The position numbers and the translations under genes were made by a program. 64,000 bases of DNA from Cupriavidus pampae (GTDB lineage: Bacteria; Pseudomonadota; Gammaproteobacteria; Burkholderiales; Burkholderiaceae). Below, piece by piece: positions 18,235 through 27,594 of this stretch. Within the stretch, counting starts at the first letter, position 1. Each line of letters begins with the position of its first letter. Where the stretch lies: assembly GCF_914271485.1 (NCBI RefSeq), contig NZ_CAJZAG010000006.1, positions 423,552 to 487,551 on the forward strand. Direction: 5' to 3'. The notes below the pieces were generated by a model. It was not told where the DNA came from. It saw only the letters and a list, made by a program, of their open reading frames with translations, and did no database searches.

Positions 18235-18264
18235 AAAAAAACGCCGGACGAACCGGCGTTTTTT
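18235..18264. terminator. Bidirectional terminator between M48 protease and argC
   Basis: ACGCCGG/CCGGCGT stem (18241-18247 and 18253-18259) with 5-nt loop. It is flanked by seven A on the left and six T on the right, so it serves both convergent genes. Confidence 0.93.
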
Positions 18265-18281
18265 CCTAGGGCAACACAGAC

Positions 18282-19229
18282 TTACGCGTTCAGGCCAGTC
18301 GCCTCGTCGGCACCGACATGCACGTTCATGCATTGCACCGCCGCACCGGCCGCACCCTTGCCCAGGTTGTCGAGGCGCGCGATCAGGTTCAGCTGCTCGC
18401 CGTTGCCGAACACGAACAGATCGACCCGGTTGGTGTCGTTGCTCGCCTGCACGTCGAAGAAGCCCTCGTCGAGGTTGGCGTCGCTGTTGAACGGATGCAC
18501 GCGCACAAACTGCTCGCCTTCATAGTGCTTGCGGTAGATGTCGAGGATGGCCTCGGCATCGGCCTTGCGCGACAGCAGCGCCGGGAATACCGGCACCGTC
18601 ACCGCCAGACCCTTGAGGAAGTTGCCGACGATCGGGTTGAAGATCGGCGCCTGCGACAGGCCGCCCTGTACGCGCATCTCGGGCAGGTGCTTGTGCGCAA
18701 GGCCGAGTGCGTACGGACGCGGGCTCTGAAGCTTCGGGTTACCGCCGGCTTCGAACTCGGCAATCATCTTCTTGCCGCCGCCGCTGTAACCGGTCAGCGA
18801 GAACGCCGTGACCGGATAGTCGCGCGGCAGCAGGCCGGCTTCGACCAGCGGACGCACGGCCAGGATGAACGCGCTCGCGTGGCAGCCCGGCACGGCGATG
18901 CGCTTGCTCGCGCGCACCTTCTCGCGCTGGCCGCGCGTGAGTTCTGGCAGGCCGTAGGCCCAATCGTCCGAGGTACGGAACGCCGTGCTGGCGTCGATCA
19001 CGCAGGTATTCGGATTGGTCACCAGCGACACGGCTTCGCGCGACGCCACGTCGGGCAGGCACAGGAATGCGACGTCCGCCGCATTGAGGAAGCGTGCGCG
19101 TTCTGCCGGATCCTTGCGCTTGTCATCGGCAATGCGCAGCAGCTCCACATCGGAGCGACCCGAGAGATAGTCGAGCAGCCGGAGACCGGTGGTGCCTTCC
19201 TGACCATCGACGAACACTTTGAAAACCAT
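18282..19229 (-). CDS. argC: N-acetyl-gamma-glutamyl-phosphate reductase, short type
   Basis: Third step of arginine synthesis: NADPH reduction of acetylglutamyl phosphate to the semialdehyde. 315 aa, the shorter type-2 ArgC. It starts [22 protein letters not shown] with a dinucleotide-binding loop. The catalytic cysteine is in [23 protein letters not shown] follows. ATG at 19229 is preferred; an ATG 84 bp upstream adds a non-homologous leader. It is transcribed toward the shared terminator. Confidence 0.95.
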   Translation of the reverse strand: MVFKVFVDGQEGTTGLRLLDYLSGRSDVELLRIADDKRKDPAERARFLNAADVAFLCLPDVASREAVSLVTNPNTCVIDASTAFRTSDDWAYGLPELTRGQREKVRASKRIAVPGCHASAFILAVRPLVEAGLLPRDYPVTAFSLTGYSGGGKKMIAEFEAGGNPKLQSPRPYALGLAHKHLPEMRVQGGLSQAPIFNPIVGNFLKGLAVTVPVFPALLSRKADAEAILDIYRKHYEGEQFVRVHPFNSDANLDEGFFDVQASNDTNRVDLFVFGNGEQLNLIARLDNLGKGAAGAAVQCMNVHVGADEATGLNA

Positions 19230-19358
19230 GGCGGTCTCACTCTGAAAAATGCGAGGAACCCGCATTGTAACGAGGTTGCGTGACAGCTGTCCGGGTTTGC
19301 CCGTGCGCGTCACGGCAGGCGGCCGGCGCGGCAGTGCCGCAACCGGCGCTTTGCCAGA

Positions 19359-20135
19359 CTACAGGGGGTAGTCGTAATCGATCGACAACGGCGCGTGATC
19401 GCTGAATTTCTCGTCCTTGTAGATCGCGCAGGCCTTGGCGGTGGCGGCGATCTTCGACGTGGTCAGGTGATAGTCGATGCGCCAGCCGACGTTCTTGGCG
19501 TAGGCCTGCCCGCGGTTGCTCCACCACGTGTACTGCTCGGGGCGTGGGTCGAGCTGGCGGAACACGTCGACGTAGCCGTGGCTGTCGAACAGCGCGCCGA
19601 TCCACGCGCGTTCCTCGGGCAGGAAACCGGAGTTCTTGAGGTTGCCCTTCCAGTTCTTGATGTCGATTTCCTTGTGGGCGATGTTCACGTCGCCACACAG
19701 TACGATCTCGCGGCCGCTGGCCTTCAATTGCAGCAGGTGGGGCAGAAACGCCTCCATGAAGCGGAACTTGGCGAGCTGGCGGTCCTCTGAACTGGAGCCG
19801 GATGGCACGTAGACCGAAATTACCGCAAGGTGCGGATACTGCACCTCGACGTAACGGCCCTCATTGTCGAATTCGGGGTTGCCGAAGCCGGTGATGACGC
19901 GTTCGGGCTTGTGACGGGTGTAGAGGCCGACGCCGCTGTACCCTTTCTTCTCGGCATAGTGGAAAAAGCCGTGATAGCCGTGCGGGGCCAGAAAGGCGTC
20001 GGTCATGTCGGCGGCCTGGGCCTTGAGCTCCTGCACGCAGACCATGTCCGCGTCCTGCTTGCCCATCCAGTCGAAGAAGCCTTTCTTGGAGGCGGAGCGG
20101 ATGCCGTTGAGGTTGGCGCTGATAATCCGTAACAT
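19359..20135 (-). CDS. xth: Exodeoxyribonuclease III
   Basis: AP endonuclease/3' exonuclease for base-excision repair, 258 aa, endonuclease/exonuclease/phosphatase fold. The N-terminal motif [15 protein letters not shown], the metal ligand Glu in VCVQELKAQ, the catalytic [14 protein letters not shown] and the C-terminal [11 protein letters not shown] are all intact. It is divergent from pyrE with only 31 bp between starts, so the two promoters must overlap. Confidence 0.95.
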   Translation of the reverse strand: MLRIISANLNGIRSASKKGFFDWMGKQDADMVCVQELKAQAADMTDAFLAPHGYHGFFHYAEKKGYSGVGLYTRHKPERVITGFGNPEFDNEGRYVEVQYPHLAVISVYVPSGSSSEDRQLAKFRFMEAFLPHLLQLKASGREIVLCGDVNIAHKEIDIKNWKGNLKNSGFLPEERAWIGALFDSHGYVDVFRQLDPRPEQYTWWSNRGQAYAKNVGWRIDYHLTTSKIAATAKACAIYKDEKFSDHAPLSIDYDYPL

Positions 20136-20166
20136 CTCGGGAAATTTTAGTATTCAGAGAGAAAAG

Positions 20167-20880
20167 ATGACGCAGCAGACGACCCCCGGCGACACGACAG
20201 GCGACATGACGGCCGACCTGACGGCTGACCTGAGCCAGACCTTCATTCGCTTCGCGCTCGACGCGGGCGTGCTGTCCTTCGGCGAGTTCGTGACCAAGGC
20301 AGGTCGCAAGTCACCGTATTTCTTCAACGCTGGCCTGTTCAATCAGGGGGCGATGCTCGGTCAGGTGGCGCAATTCTATGCGAAAACCCTGCTGGCTTCG
20401 GGCGTGCAGTTCGACGTGCTGTTCGGGCCAGCGTACAAGGGCATCACGCTCGCCTCCGCCACCGCGGTGGCGCTTGCCGGCATGGGCCGCGATGTGGGCT
20501 TTGCCTACAACCGCAAGGAAGCCAAGGACCACGGCGAGGGCGGCACGCTGGTCGGCGCCAAGCTGAGCGGCAAGGTGGTGATCATCGACGACGTGATCTC
20601 GGCGGGCACCTCGGTGCGCGAGTCGATGCAGATGATTCGTGCCGCGGGGGCCGAGCCGGCCGCCGTGCTGATCGCGCTCGACCGTATGGAAAAGAGCGGG
20701 ACGGCGGACAATATCGGCACGCATTCGGCCGTGCAGGATGTGCAGCGCGAATACGGCGTGCCGGTGATCGCGATCGCGAGCCTCAAGGATCTGCTCGCGT
20801 ATCTCGATGCCTCGCAGGATGGCTCGCTCGGCACGCATCGCGAGGCGGTTGCGGCATATCGTCAGCGCTACGGCGTCTGA
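20167..20880 (+). CDS. pyrE: Orotate phosphoribosyltransferase
   Basis: Pyrimidine synthesis: joins orotate and PRPP to give OMP. 237 aa. The PRPP-binding motif [17 protein letters not shown] (about 137-153) and the [13 protein letters not shown] loop are intact. The start at 20167 follows GAGAGAAAAG; an in-frame upstream ATG (20005) lies inside xth and is unlikely. The first 25 residues are an extension built from a 12-bp tandem repeat (TGD/TAD units) before the conserved [16 protein letters not shown]. Confidence 0.95.
   Translation: MTQQTTPGDTTGDMTADLTADLSQTFIRFALDAGVLSFGEFVTKAGRKSPYFFNAGLFNQGAMLGQVAQFYAKTLLASGVQFDVLFGPAYKGITLASATAVALAGMGRDVGFAYNRKEAKDHGEGGTLVGAKLSGKVVIIDDVISAGTSVRESMQMIRAAGAEPAAVLIALDRMEKSGTADNIGTHSAVQDVQREYGVPVIAIASLKDLLAYLDASQDGSLGTHREAVAAYRQRYGV
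20191..20235 (+). repeat. 12-bp imperfect tandem repeat within pyrE 5' end
   Basis: GACACGACAGGC, GACATGACGGCC and GACCTGACGGCT, then partial GACCTGAGC. In frame, it encodes the repeated [12 protein letters not shown] residues. Confidence 0.8.
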
Positions 20881-20944
20881 CGACTTTCCCGCCCGGGCCA
20901 CGGGCCCGGGGCGGTTCGGGTTCTGACAGCATGGGGAGCAGCGC

Positions 20945-22375
20945 GTGGCGGACAAGCGGCAGAAACAGGTAGCGGCGGTCGAGCGGGAAGTCGGCGAGCA
21001 GGGGCCTGCCCCGCAGGATTCCGCGTCGCCAGCCATGCTGGCACCGGCGAAGAAAACTACCTCGGCAAGAGCACCGGCCAAAACCGCCGCGGCCAAGGCC
21101 CGGGCGAAAGTGGGCAAAGGCGCGGGCACGGGCGCGGGGGCCAAGACTGCCCGCGCGCGCAACGGCAAGGCCGATGATCTCCCGCCCGAGCATTGCGCGC
21201 CCGAAGCCCGTCCCGGCCACGGCCCCGCGCACGATTCCTATGCCGTGCGCGCGCTTGTGCTGCAGGGCGGTGGCGCGCTTGGTGCCTATCAGGCTGGCGT
21301 ATATCAGGGCCTGTCCGAAGGCGGCATCCATCCGAACTGGATCGCCGGCATCTCGATTGGCGCGCTCAACGCGGCGATCATCGCCGGCAACCCACCCGAG
21401 ACCCGTGTGGCGCAGCTGCGCGCGTTCTGGGAGTACATCTGCCAGCAGCCGTGGTTGCCGGGATTGCCGGTAGACATGCTGACCGAGGCTGCGCCGAACT
21501 GGCCCGAGCCCATGCGCATCTGGTTCGACAGCATCCACGCGGCACGAGCGCTGGTAGAGGGGCAGCGCGGCTTCTTCACGCCGCGCTCGCTGATGGACGT
21601 ATGGAATCGCGGCGCCGATGCCGGTAACGCCAGCTACTACGACACCTCGCCACTAAAGGCCACGCTCGAACGCTTTGCCGATTTCGACCGGCTCAACCGT
21701 CCGCACGAGATGCGCGTCTCGGTAGGCGCGGTCAATGTGCGCACCGGCAATTTCGCGTACTTCGACAACACGCGCACGCGGCTGCGCCCCGAGCATTTCA
21801 TGGCGTCGGGCGCGTTGCCGCCGGGCTTTCCGGCCGTCGAGATCGATGGTGAGTACTACTGGGACGGTGGCCTCGTCTCGAACACGCCGCTGCAGGAGGT
21901 GCTGACCGCGCAGCCGCGGCGCGATGCGCTGATCTTTCAGGTGGACCTGTGGAGCGCGCGTGGCAAGCTGCCGCACAGCCTGCTCGACGTGGCCGAGCGT
22001 CAGAAGGACATCCAGTATTCGAGCCGCACGCGCGCGATCACCGACGTCATGCGCGAGCAGCAGAACTACCGGCGCATGCTCAGCGAGCTGATGACGCTGG
22101 TGCCGCCGTCGAAGCGCGATGATCCGGCCTACCGCAAGGCGGCCGATCACGCCTGCGACGCGCGCCGCAACGTGATCCAGCTGATCTATCGCGACAAGTC
22201 GTTCGAGGGCAGCTCGAAGGACTACCAGTTCGGCGCGCTGACCATGCACGAGCACTGGGCCAGCGGGCTCGACGATATCCGCGACACGCTCAAGCATCCG
22301 CACTGGCTGGCGATTCCCGGGCCCGATCATCCGTTCGTGACGCACGACGTGCATCGCGGCAACGGGGAAGACTGA
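20945..22375 (+). CDS. Patatin-like phospholipase with DUF3734
   Basis: 476 aa. The patatin domain starts LVLQGGGALGAYQAGVYQGL (oxyanion loop, about 102-121). The lipase elbow GISIGAL carries the catalytic Ser (about 137). The dyad Asp is in DGGLVSNTPLQ. A C-terminal region with SSKDYQFGALTMHEHW is typical of the DUF3734 family. Likely a cytoplasmic or membrane-associated phospholipase/lipid esterase. The first 95 residues form an Ala/Lys-rich disordered tail (APAKK, AKARAK, AGAKTARAR) resembling histone-H1-like sequence. GTG at 20945 follows GGGGAGC. Confidence 0.85.
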   Translation: MADKRQKQVAAVEREVGEQGPAPQDSASPAMLAPAKKTTSARAPAKTAAAKARAKVGKGAGTGAGAKTARARNGKADDLPPEHCAPEARPGHGPAHDSYAVRALVLQGGGALGAYQAGVYQGLSEGGIHPNWIAGISIGALNAAIIAGNPPETRVAQLRAFWEYICQQPWLPGLPVDMLTEAAPNWPEPMRIWFDSIHAARALVEGQRGFFTPRSLMDVWNRGADAGNASYYDTSPLKATLERFADFDRLNRPHEMRVSVGAVNVRTGNFAYFDNTRTRLRPEHFMASGALPPGFPAVEIDGEYYWDGGLVSNTPLQEVLTAQPRRDALIFQVDLWSARGKLPHSLLDVAERQKDIQYSSRTRAITDVMREQQNYRRMLSELMTLVPPSKRDDPAYRKAADHACDARRNVIQLIYRDKSFEGSSKDYQFGALTMHEHWASGLDDIRDTLKHPHWLAIPGPDHPFVTHDVHRGNGED

Positions 22376-22402
22376 GCGCGCGCGCCAGTTGCGTTCAGCT
22401 CG

Positions 22403-22441
22403 CCCTCAGGTCACCCTCAGGTCACCCTCAGGTCACCTTCA
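22403..22441. repeat. 11-bp tandem repeat across the PPK2 stop codon
   Basis: CCCTCAGGTCA occurs three times head-to-tail (22403-22435) and runs into CCTTCAG. Read on the minus strand each unit carries the terminal codons GTGACCTGA of the PPK2 gene, so its stop is triplicated. Confidence 0.9.
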
Positions 22442-23237
22442 GCTTGGCGAGTTCCGGGTTGGGCGGCGGGTACTCGGGCTTGAGCCGTTTGAACACGTCG
22501 GCCAGGATCTCGGCGACCATCAGGTTGCGATGGGTCTTCGAGTCGGCCGGCACGATGTACCACGGGCATTCGGGCGTGCTGGTGGCCGCGATCGCCGCCT
22601 CGTAGGCGACCTCGTAGTCCTTCCAGTACTGCCGCTCCTCGAGGTCCTTCGGATCGAACTTCCAGTGTTTCTGCGGATCGGCCAGGCGCGACTCCAGTCG
22701 TGCCTTCTGCTCGCCCTTCGATATATGGAGGAAGCACTTCACGATCGTGGTGCCGGTTCCGGTCAGCAGCGTCTCGAACGCGCGGATCTGCTTGTAGCGC
22801 CGTTCGCATTCGTCTTCATCGATCCACCCGTGCACGCGCGTGATCAGCACGTCCTCATAGTGGCTGCGATTGAACACCGCGATTTCGCCTAGCCGGGGCA
22901 CCTGCGCGTGCACGCGCCACAGGTAGTCGCGCGCAAGTTCCTCGGCGGTCGGCGCCTTGAAACTGACCACGCGCAGGCCAAGGGGATCGAAGCTGCGGAA
23001 CACGCCGCGCACGGTCCCGTCCTTGCCGCTGGTGTCCATGCCCTGCAGGACCACAAGCAGCTTGCGGTTGTGTTGCGCGTAGAAGATGTCCTGCTGGGTG
23101 TCGAGCCATTCGGACAGCTCGGTCAGGCGTTCGAGGTCGGCGGTCTTGTCGCCACGCGACAGCGGCTTGCTGTCGGCGGCATGATCGGCAAGGCGGAATG
23201 ACTTGCCAGAGGTAATGCGGAAATCGTCCAGCGGCAT
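22428..23237 (-). CDS. ppk2: Polyphosphate kinase 2 family protein
   Basis: 269 aa P-loop kinase of the PPK2 family, transferring phosphate between polyphosphate and nucleotides in the cytoplasm. Walker A is GMDTSGKDGT (about 66-75). FNRSHYEDVLI (about 122-132) is the Walker B/lid signature. The lid helix with conserved Arg follows (ERRYKQIRAFE). One-domain architecture; the nucleotide preference (mono- or diphosphates) cannot be read safely. It converges on the patatin gene across a short tandem repeat. Confidence 0.9.
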   Translation of the reverse strand: MPLDDFRITSGKSFRLADHAADSKPLSRGDKTADLERLTELSEWLDTQQDIFYAQHNRKLLVVLQGMDTSGKDGTVRGVFRSFDPLGLRVVSFKAPTAEELARDYLWRVHAQVPRLGEIAVFNRSHYEDVLITRVHGWIDEDECERRYKQIRAFETLLTGTGTTIVKCFLHISKGEQKARLESRLADPQKHWKFDPKDLEERQYWKDYEVAYEAAIAATSTPECPWYIVPADSKTHRNLMVAEILADVFKRLKPEYPPPNPELAKLKVT

Positions 23238-23286
23238 CGGGGCGCTCCATCAGAGGCCACGGCAACCCGTGGCGGCGCCCCTATGG

Positions 23287-24153
23287 TCAGGCCGGCAGGG
23301 TCGTCAGGTCAATGGTCCCTTCGAACACGGTCGTGGCCGGACCGGTCATGCGTACCGGCTGTTCCGCGCCATCCCACGCGATGCTCAGCGCGCCACCATG
23401 TGTGTTGACCTTGACCGGAGAGTCCAGCAGGCCGCGCCGAATGCCGGCCACCACGGCCGCGCATGCGCCCGTGCCGCAGGCCAGCGTCTCGCCGGCGCCG
23501 CGCTCGAACACGCGCAGATCGATCGTGTGGCGATCGACGATGCGCATAAAGCCCGCGTTGACGCGCTTCGGAAACGTGGCGTGATGCTCGATCACGGGGC
23601 CGTCCTGCAGCACCGGGAACGTTTCGACGTCGTCCACGACCTGCACCGCATGCGGATTGCCCATCGAGACCACCGACAACCACGCCGTGCGGCCATTGAT
23701 CTCGAGCCCGAACAGCGTGTCGTCGCCTTCGGTGCGCGTCGCCACGCCCTCGGCGAGGAACGGCACGCGCGCGGGCACCAGCTCGGGGGCACCCATGTCC
23801 ACGGTGACCTGGCCATCGTCCTGCAGCGTGAGCGTGATCACGCCGTTCATCACCTCGACGCGCACCGAGCGCTTGTCCGTCATGCCCTTGTCGGTGACGA
23901 AACGCACGAAACAGCGGGCGCCGTTGCCGCAGTGCTCCACTTCGCCGCCATCCGAATTGAAGATGCGGTAGCGGAAATCGACATCGTCGCGCGTGGAGGG
24001 CTCGACGATCAGGATCTGGTCCGCGCCAATGCCGAAATGCCGGCTCGCGAGCGCGCGCCACTGGGCCTCGGTCAGGTCGAGCTTCTGGTTGATGCCGTCC
24101 AGCACGACGAAGTCGTTGCCGGCGCCGTGCATCTTGGTGAACTGGAGTTTCAT
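23287..24153 (-). CDS. dapF: Diaminopimelate epimerase
   Basis: Converts LL- to meso-diaminopimelate for lysine and peptidoglycan synthesis. 288 aa from ATG 24153 ([17 protein letters not shown]); an ATG three codons upstream is equally possible. The two catalytic cysteines are present: [14 protein letters not shown] and [11 protein letters not shown]. It lies 18 bp downstream of the lpxL-like pair on the same strand and probably belongs to that envelope operon. Confidence 0.95.
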   Translation of the reverse strand: MKLQFTKMHGAGNDFVVLDGINQKLDLTEAQWRALASRHFGIGADQILIVEPSTRDDVDFRYRIFNSDGGEVEHCGNGARCFVRFVTDKGMTDKRSVRVEVMNGVITLTLQDDGQVTVDMGAPELVPARVPFLAEGVATRTEGDDTLFGLEINGRTAWLSVVSMGNPHAVQVVDDVETFPVLQDGPVIEHHATFPKRVNAGFMRIVDRHTIDLRVFERGAGETLACGTGACAAVVAGIRRGLLDSPVKVNTHGGALSIAWDGAEQPVRMTGPATTVFEGTIDLTTLPA

Positions 24154-24171
24154 GCCCGTCATTCTACTGTC

Positions 24172-25065
24172 TCAGTAAATTTCCGGCTCGCCCTCGGGGC
24201 GATGCTTGAAGCGCTTGTGGACCCAGTAGTACTCGGTCACGCGCGGGCGGATCGCATCCTCGAAGAACGCGTTCATGCGACGCGTGTCCTCGGTCACGCT
24301 GGCACCGGGATAGTTCTCCCACGCCGGCAGGATATGCAGCACGTAGCCCTGATAGTCAGGCAGCATCTCGGTGTAGATCGGTACCACCTTGGCGCCGGTC
24401 AGCCGCGCAAGCCGCGACACCACATTCAGCGTCAGCGCTTCCACGCCAAAGAACGGCACGAATTCGGAGTCGCGCTCGCCGAAGTCCATATCGGAGATCA
24501 GCTGCAGCGCTTCGCCCTTCTTCAGGCTGCGCAGGATCTCGCGCGCGCTGTCGTTGCGAGAGATCATGTTGGCGCCAAAGCGTCCGCGCGCATGCTTGAG
24601 GAAGTCGTCGAACAGTGCGTTCTTCTGCTTCGTGTAGAGCGATGCGCCCGAGCGGCCGACGTGATCGCGCAGATGGATGGTCAGCCGGATCGCGCCAGCC
24701 TCCACGCCCGACAAGTGCATCGTCACCAGAATGTGCGGCGTGCCGTCGAGCGCGACAAGGTCCGCCTGATCGTCGATCTGCACCCATCGGCGCATCTGCG
24801 CCTCGCTGCCGGTCCAGAAGATGCCGCGTTCGGCGAAGCTGCGGAAGATGTTGCGGAACACGTCGCGCGACATCGCGGCGATCTCGGCCTCGGTCTTGTC
24901 CGGGAAGCACAGGCGCAGATTGGCCTCGACCACCTTCCGGCGGCCGTGCGGCAGCTTGTGGAGCAGGCCGCCGAGCCCCTCGCCGAAGCGGGCGACGAGC
25001 GGGTAGGGCAGTTTGCCGAGCAGCGTCAGGAACGCGATGCCCAACCAGGTAAAGAGGCGACTCAT
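24172..25065 (-). CDS. LpxL/HtrB-family lysophospholipid or lipid A acyltransferase (second copy)
   Basis: 297 aa inner-membrane acyltransferase. An N-terminal anchor (WLGIAFLTLLGKLPYPLVARF) precedes the HX4E catalytic motif in VTMHLSGVEAG. The family FPDKTEAEI, DMDFGERDSEFVPFFG and YYWVHKRFKHRPEGE segments are all present; the last is close to canonical LpxL. It is expected to transfer a secondary acyl chain to Kdo2-lipid IVA. ATG at 25065 overlaps the stop of the preceding paralogue by 4 bp (ATGA). Confidence 0.88.
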   Translation of the reverse strand: MSRLFTWLGIAFLTLLGKLPYPLVARFGEGLGGLLHKLPHGRRKVVEANLRLCFPDKTEAEIAAMSRDVFRNIFRSFAERGIFWTGSEAQMRRWVQIDDQADLVALDGTPHILVTMHLSGVEAGAIRLTIHLRDHVGRSGASLYTKQKNALFDDFLKHARGRFGANMISRNDSAREILRSLKKGEALQLISDMDFGERDSEFVPFFGVEALTLNVVSRLARLTGAKVVPIYTEMLPDYQGYVLHILPAWENYPGASVTEDTRRMNAFFEDAIRPRVTEYYWVHKRFKHRPEGEPEIY

Positions 25066-25955
25066 GAATGGGTTTCTGTAGGCGTTGATGCCGTGGCGGC
25101 GCTGGCGACCTCGTCTGGCTTGCCCGCGCCAGCCGGGGTCTTGTAGCGGTTGTAGCCCCACAGATACTGCGTCGGCGCCACCGAGATCACCTCCTCGATA
25201 GACGCGTTGATGATGGCCGCGGCGGCCGATGGATCTTCGGGCAGCATGCCGTCGCACACCACGCGCAGATGATTGCGGTAGCCGCCACCCCGCGGCAGCC
25301 GCTCGGCCGTGACGATAATGACCGGCGCGCCGCTCATCTGTTGCAGACGGTGCACGAGCGTCATGGTGTAGGCGGGCTTGCCGAAAAAAGGTGCCCATGT
25401 GCCTTCTCCGCCGCTCGGCACCTGGTCCGGCAGAATGCCGATTGGCTCGCCCCGACGCAGCGCCTTGACCAGCATACGTACGCCACGCGGATTGGCGGGC
25501 GCCATGGCGAGGTTGGGACGTGTGCGCATACGCTCGACGAAGTCGCGCAGCCACGGCTGATGTGGAGGCTTGAAGAGTGCGGTCAGCGGGCGCAGGGAGG
25601 CGAGCGACTGCGGCAGCACCTCAAAGCAGCCGAAATGTGGCGTCAGGATGATCACGCCCTTGCCGCGCGACTGAAGTCGCACCACCTCGGCCCAGCCTTC
25701 GTCAAAGTCGAGCAGGGGCACGGTGATGCGCTTGCGGCTCCAGAAATACGGCATCTCGACGATCATGCGACCGGTGGAGCGCGCGGCTTCCGCGAGTTGT
25801 GCCTCGGTCGCATCCGGATACGCGTGCAGGAAGTTTTCCTTGAGTCGGCGGCCGTAGCGGCCGGGCAGGCGCGCCACCAGCAGCCCCAAGGCACCGCCGA
25901 TGGCGTGGAGCACGCGCAGGGGCAAGCGGGAAATCAGCCAGAAGAGAAAAGTCAT
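25062..25955 (-). CDS. LpxL/HtrB-family acyltransferase (first copy)
   Basis: 297 aa, paralogous to the next gene. N-terminal membrane segment (FLFWLISRLPLRVLHAIGGALGLLVARL), then the HX4E motif in LTPHFGCFEVLP and the family segment DQVPSGGEGTWAPFFG. The C-terminus has YLWGYNRYKTP in place of the usual YYWxHKRFK and ends in a low-complexity Ala/Thr tail. The two copies probably add different secondary acyl chains of lipid A. Divergent from metK. Confidence 0.88.
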   Translation of the reverse strand: MTFLFWLISRLPLRVLHAIGGALGLLVARLPGRYGRRLKENFLHAYPDATEAQLAEAARSTGRMIVEMPYFWSRKRITVPLLDFDEGWAEVVRLQSRGKGVIILTPHFGCFEVLPQSLASLRPLTALFKPPHQPWLRDFVERMRTRPNLAMAPANPRGVRMLVKALRRGEPIGILPDQVPSGGEGTWAPFFGKPAYTMTLVHRLQQMSGAPVIIVTAERLPRGGGYRNHLRVVCDGMLPEDPSAAAAIINASIEEVISVAPTQYLWGYNRYKTPAGAGKPDEVASAATASTPTETHS

Positions 25956-26165
25956 GATGCCGAAAGGGGCAATATCCGGATCGTGGGGGGAGGCGCCGAC
26001 CGAAGTCGCCGACTACCCCCCGACCACCTCGGAAGGCCGGGAAGATCCATAAAACAAGGCAAATAAGGGGATGGCACCGGTTTTGGCCCACTGCCGAGGC
26101 GAGTCGGCGAAAGGGTCATGTGCGGCCGGTTCCATTGGCGCACTGCATTGGCGCCAGCAGGCGCG

Positions 26166-26171
26166 TATAAT
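26166..26171 (+). promoter_or_regulatory. Promoter -10 of metK leader
   Basis: A perfect TATAAT ending 6 nt before the aptamer stem, the same spacing as at metX. Upstream CATTGGCGC is present twice (from 26133 and 26146); no good -35 at 17 bp. Confidence 0.65.
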
Positions 26172-26177
26172 ACCGCC

Positions 26178-26272
26178 TATCGCCGAGTTAACTGACAACT
26201 TGCGGGGCGATACGGTGGCATCCGGGTCTACATGAACCGCATGCCAAAGCCGTTAAATACCGCTAAAGCGTC
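26178..26272 (+). promoter_or_regulatory. SAM-II-type riboswitch (long-loop form) upstream of metK
   Basis: P1 is a perfect 7-bp stem TATCGCC/GGCGATA (26178-26184, 26206-26212). The core ACTTGCGGG precedes its 3' strand, and TTAAATACCGCTAAAGCG (26253-26270) closes the pseudoknot; TTGC/GCTAA form P2, and GAC (26194-26196)/GTC (26270-26272) may extend it. The intervening loop holds a hairpin GGCAT/ATGCC (26217-26221, 26241-26245). It shares CTTGCGGG, TAAAT and GCTAAAG with the metX leader. GAGTT replaces the usual GATTT. No T-run follows, so control is probably at translation or by another route. Confidence 0.7.
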
Positions 26273-26332
26273 GCCGCATTGTTTCCAAGGCTGGCACGCA
26301 ATAGCAACCTGCCAACCCTGGAGATACATCTC

Positions 26333-27496
26333 GTGGCAAACGACTTCCTCTTTACTTCGGAATCGGTTTCCGAAGGCCATCCCGACAAAGTCGCTGATCA
26401 GATTTCGGACGCCGTCCTCGACGCGATTCTCGCGCAGGACAAGTACGCGCGCGTGGCCGCCGAAACGCTGTGCAACACCGGCCTCGTGGTGCTGGCTGGC
26501 GAGATCACGACGTCCGCGAACGTCGACTACATCCAGGTCGCACGCGACACCATCAAGCGCATCGGTTACGACAACACCGACTACGGTATCGACTACAAGG
26601 GTTGCGCCGTGCTGGTCGCCTACGACAAGCAGTCGCCGGATATCGCCCAGGGTGTTGACCGCGCTTCGGACGACTACCTGAACCAGGGTGCCGGTGACCA
26701 GGGCCTGATGTTCGGCTATGCGTGCGACGAGACGCCCGAACTGATGCCGTTCCCGATCTACTATTCGCACCGCCTGGTCGAGCGCCAGTCGCAACTGCGC
26801 CGCGATGGCCGCCTGTCGTGGCTGCGTCCCGACGCCAAGTCGCAGGTGACCGTGCGCTACGTCGATGGTCGTCCGCACAGCGTGGACACCGTGGTGCTGT
26901 CGACCCAGCATCACCCGGACGTGACGCAGGACCAGATTCGCGAAGCGGTGATCGAAGAGATCATCAAGCCCGTGATTCCGGCCAGCATGCTCAAGGAAAC
27001 CAAGTACCTGGTGAACCCGACCGGCCGTTTCGTGATCGGTGGCCCGCAAGGCGATTGCGGCCTGACCGGCCGCAAGATCATCGTCGACACGTACGGCGGT
27101 GCTTCGCCGCACGGCGGCGGTGCGTTTTCGGGCAAGGATCCGTCGAAGGTTGACCGCTCGGCCGCCTATGCCGCGCGCTACGTGGCCAAGAACATCGTGG
27201 CCGCCGGCATTGCGCGTCAGTGCCAGGTGCAGGTGAGCTACGCCATTGGCGTGGCCCGCCCGATCAACGTGACCGTGTACACCGAAGGCACCGGCAAGAT
27301 CTCGGACGAAAAGATCGCCGAGCTCGTGCAGGAGCACTTCGACCTGCGTCCGAAGGGCATCGTGCAGATGCTGGACCTGCTGCGTCCGATCTACCAGAAG
27401 ACCGCCGCCTACGGCCACTTTGGCCGCGAAGAGCCGGAGTTCTCGTGGGAAGCGACCGACAAGGCCGCTATCCTGCGCGCTGCCGCCGGTCTGTAA
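26333..27496 (+). CDS. metK: S-adenosylmethionine synthetase
   Basis: Makes SAM from methionine and ATP; 387 aa, homotetrameric cytoplasmic enzyme. The start is GTG at 26333 with GGAG 9 nt upstream. Signatures: [19 protein letters not shown] (near residue 10), [12 protein letters not shown] (about 118-129), and [19 protein letters not shown] (about 262-280), the P-loop-like phosphate-binding stretch. The leader (26178-26332) carries a SAM-II-like aptamer, so product feedback at RNA level is expected. Confidence 0.97.
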   Translation: MANDFLFTSESVSEGHPDKVADQISDAVLDAILAQDKYARVAAETLCNTGLVVLAGEITTSANVDYIQVARDTIKRIGYDNTDYGIDYKGCAVLVAYDKQSPDIAQGVDRASDDYLNQGAGDQGLMFGYACDETPELMPFPIYYSHRLVERQSQLRRDGRLSWLRPDAKSQVTVRYVDGRPHSVDTVVLSTQHHPDVTQDQIREAVIEEIIKPVIPASMLKETKYLVNPTGRFVIGGPQGDCGLTGRKIIVDTYGGASPHGGGAFSGKDPSKVDRSAAYAARYVAKNIVAAGIARQCQVQVSYAIGVARPINVTVYTEGTGKISDEKIAELVQEHFDLRPKGIVQMLDLLRPIYQKTAAYGHFGREEPEFSWEATDKAAILRAAAGL

Positions 27497-27507
27497 TTGC
27501 CGTACCG

Positions 27508-27531
27508 CCCCTCTCCCGCACGGGAGAGGGG
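27508..27531. repeat. GC palindrome after metK
   Basis: CCCCTCTCCC-GCAC-GGGAGAGGGG, a perfect 10-bp hairpin 12 bp past the metK stop. Hairpins with this CCTCTCCC wording are frequent intergenic elements in Burkholderiales and Xanthomonadales. It may act as a terminator or mRNA stabiliser. No T-run. Confidence 0.7.
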
Positions 27532-27594
27532 TGCGATGCCGAGGTAGCCGGCGACGGTAGTAGAATCCGGGCAACTTCTGTCTTCGAGTTCGCC

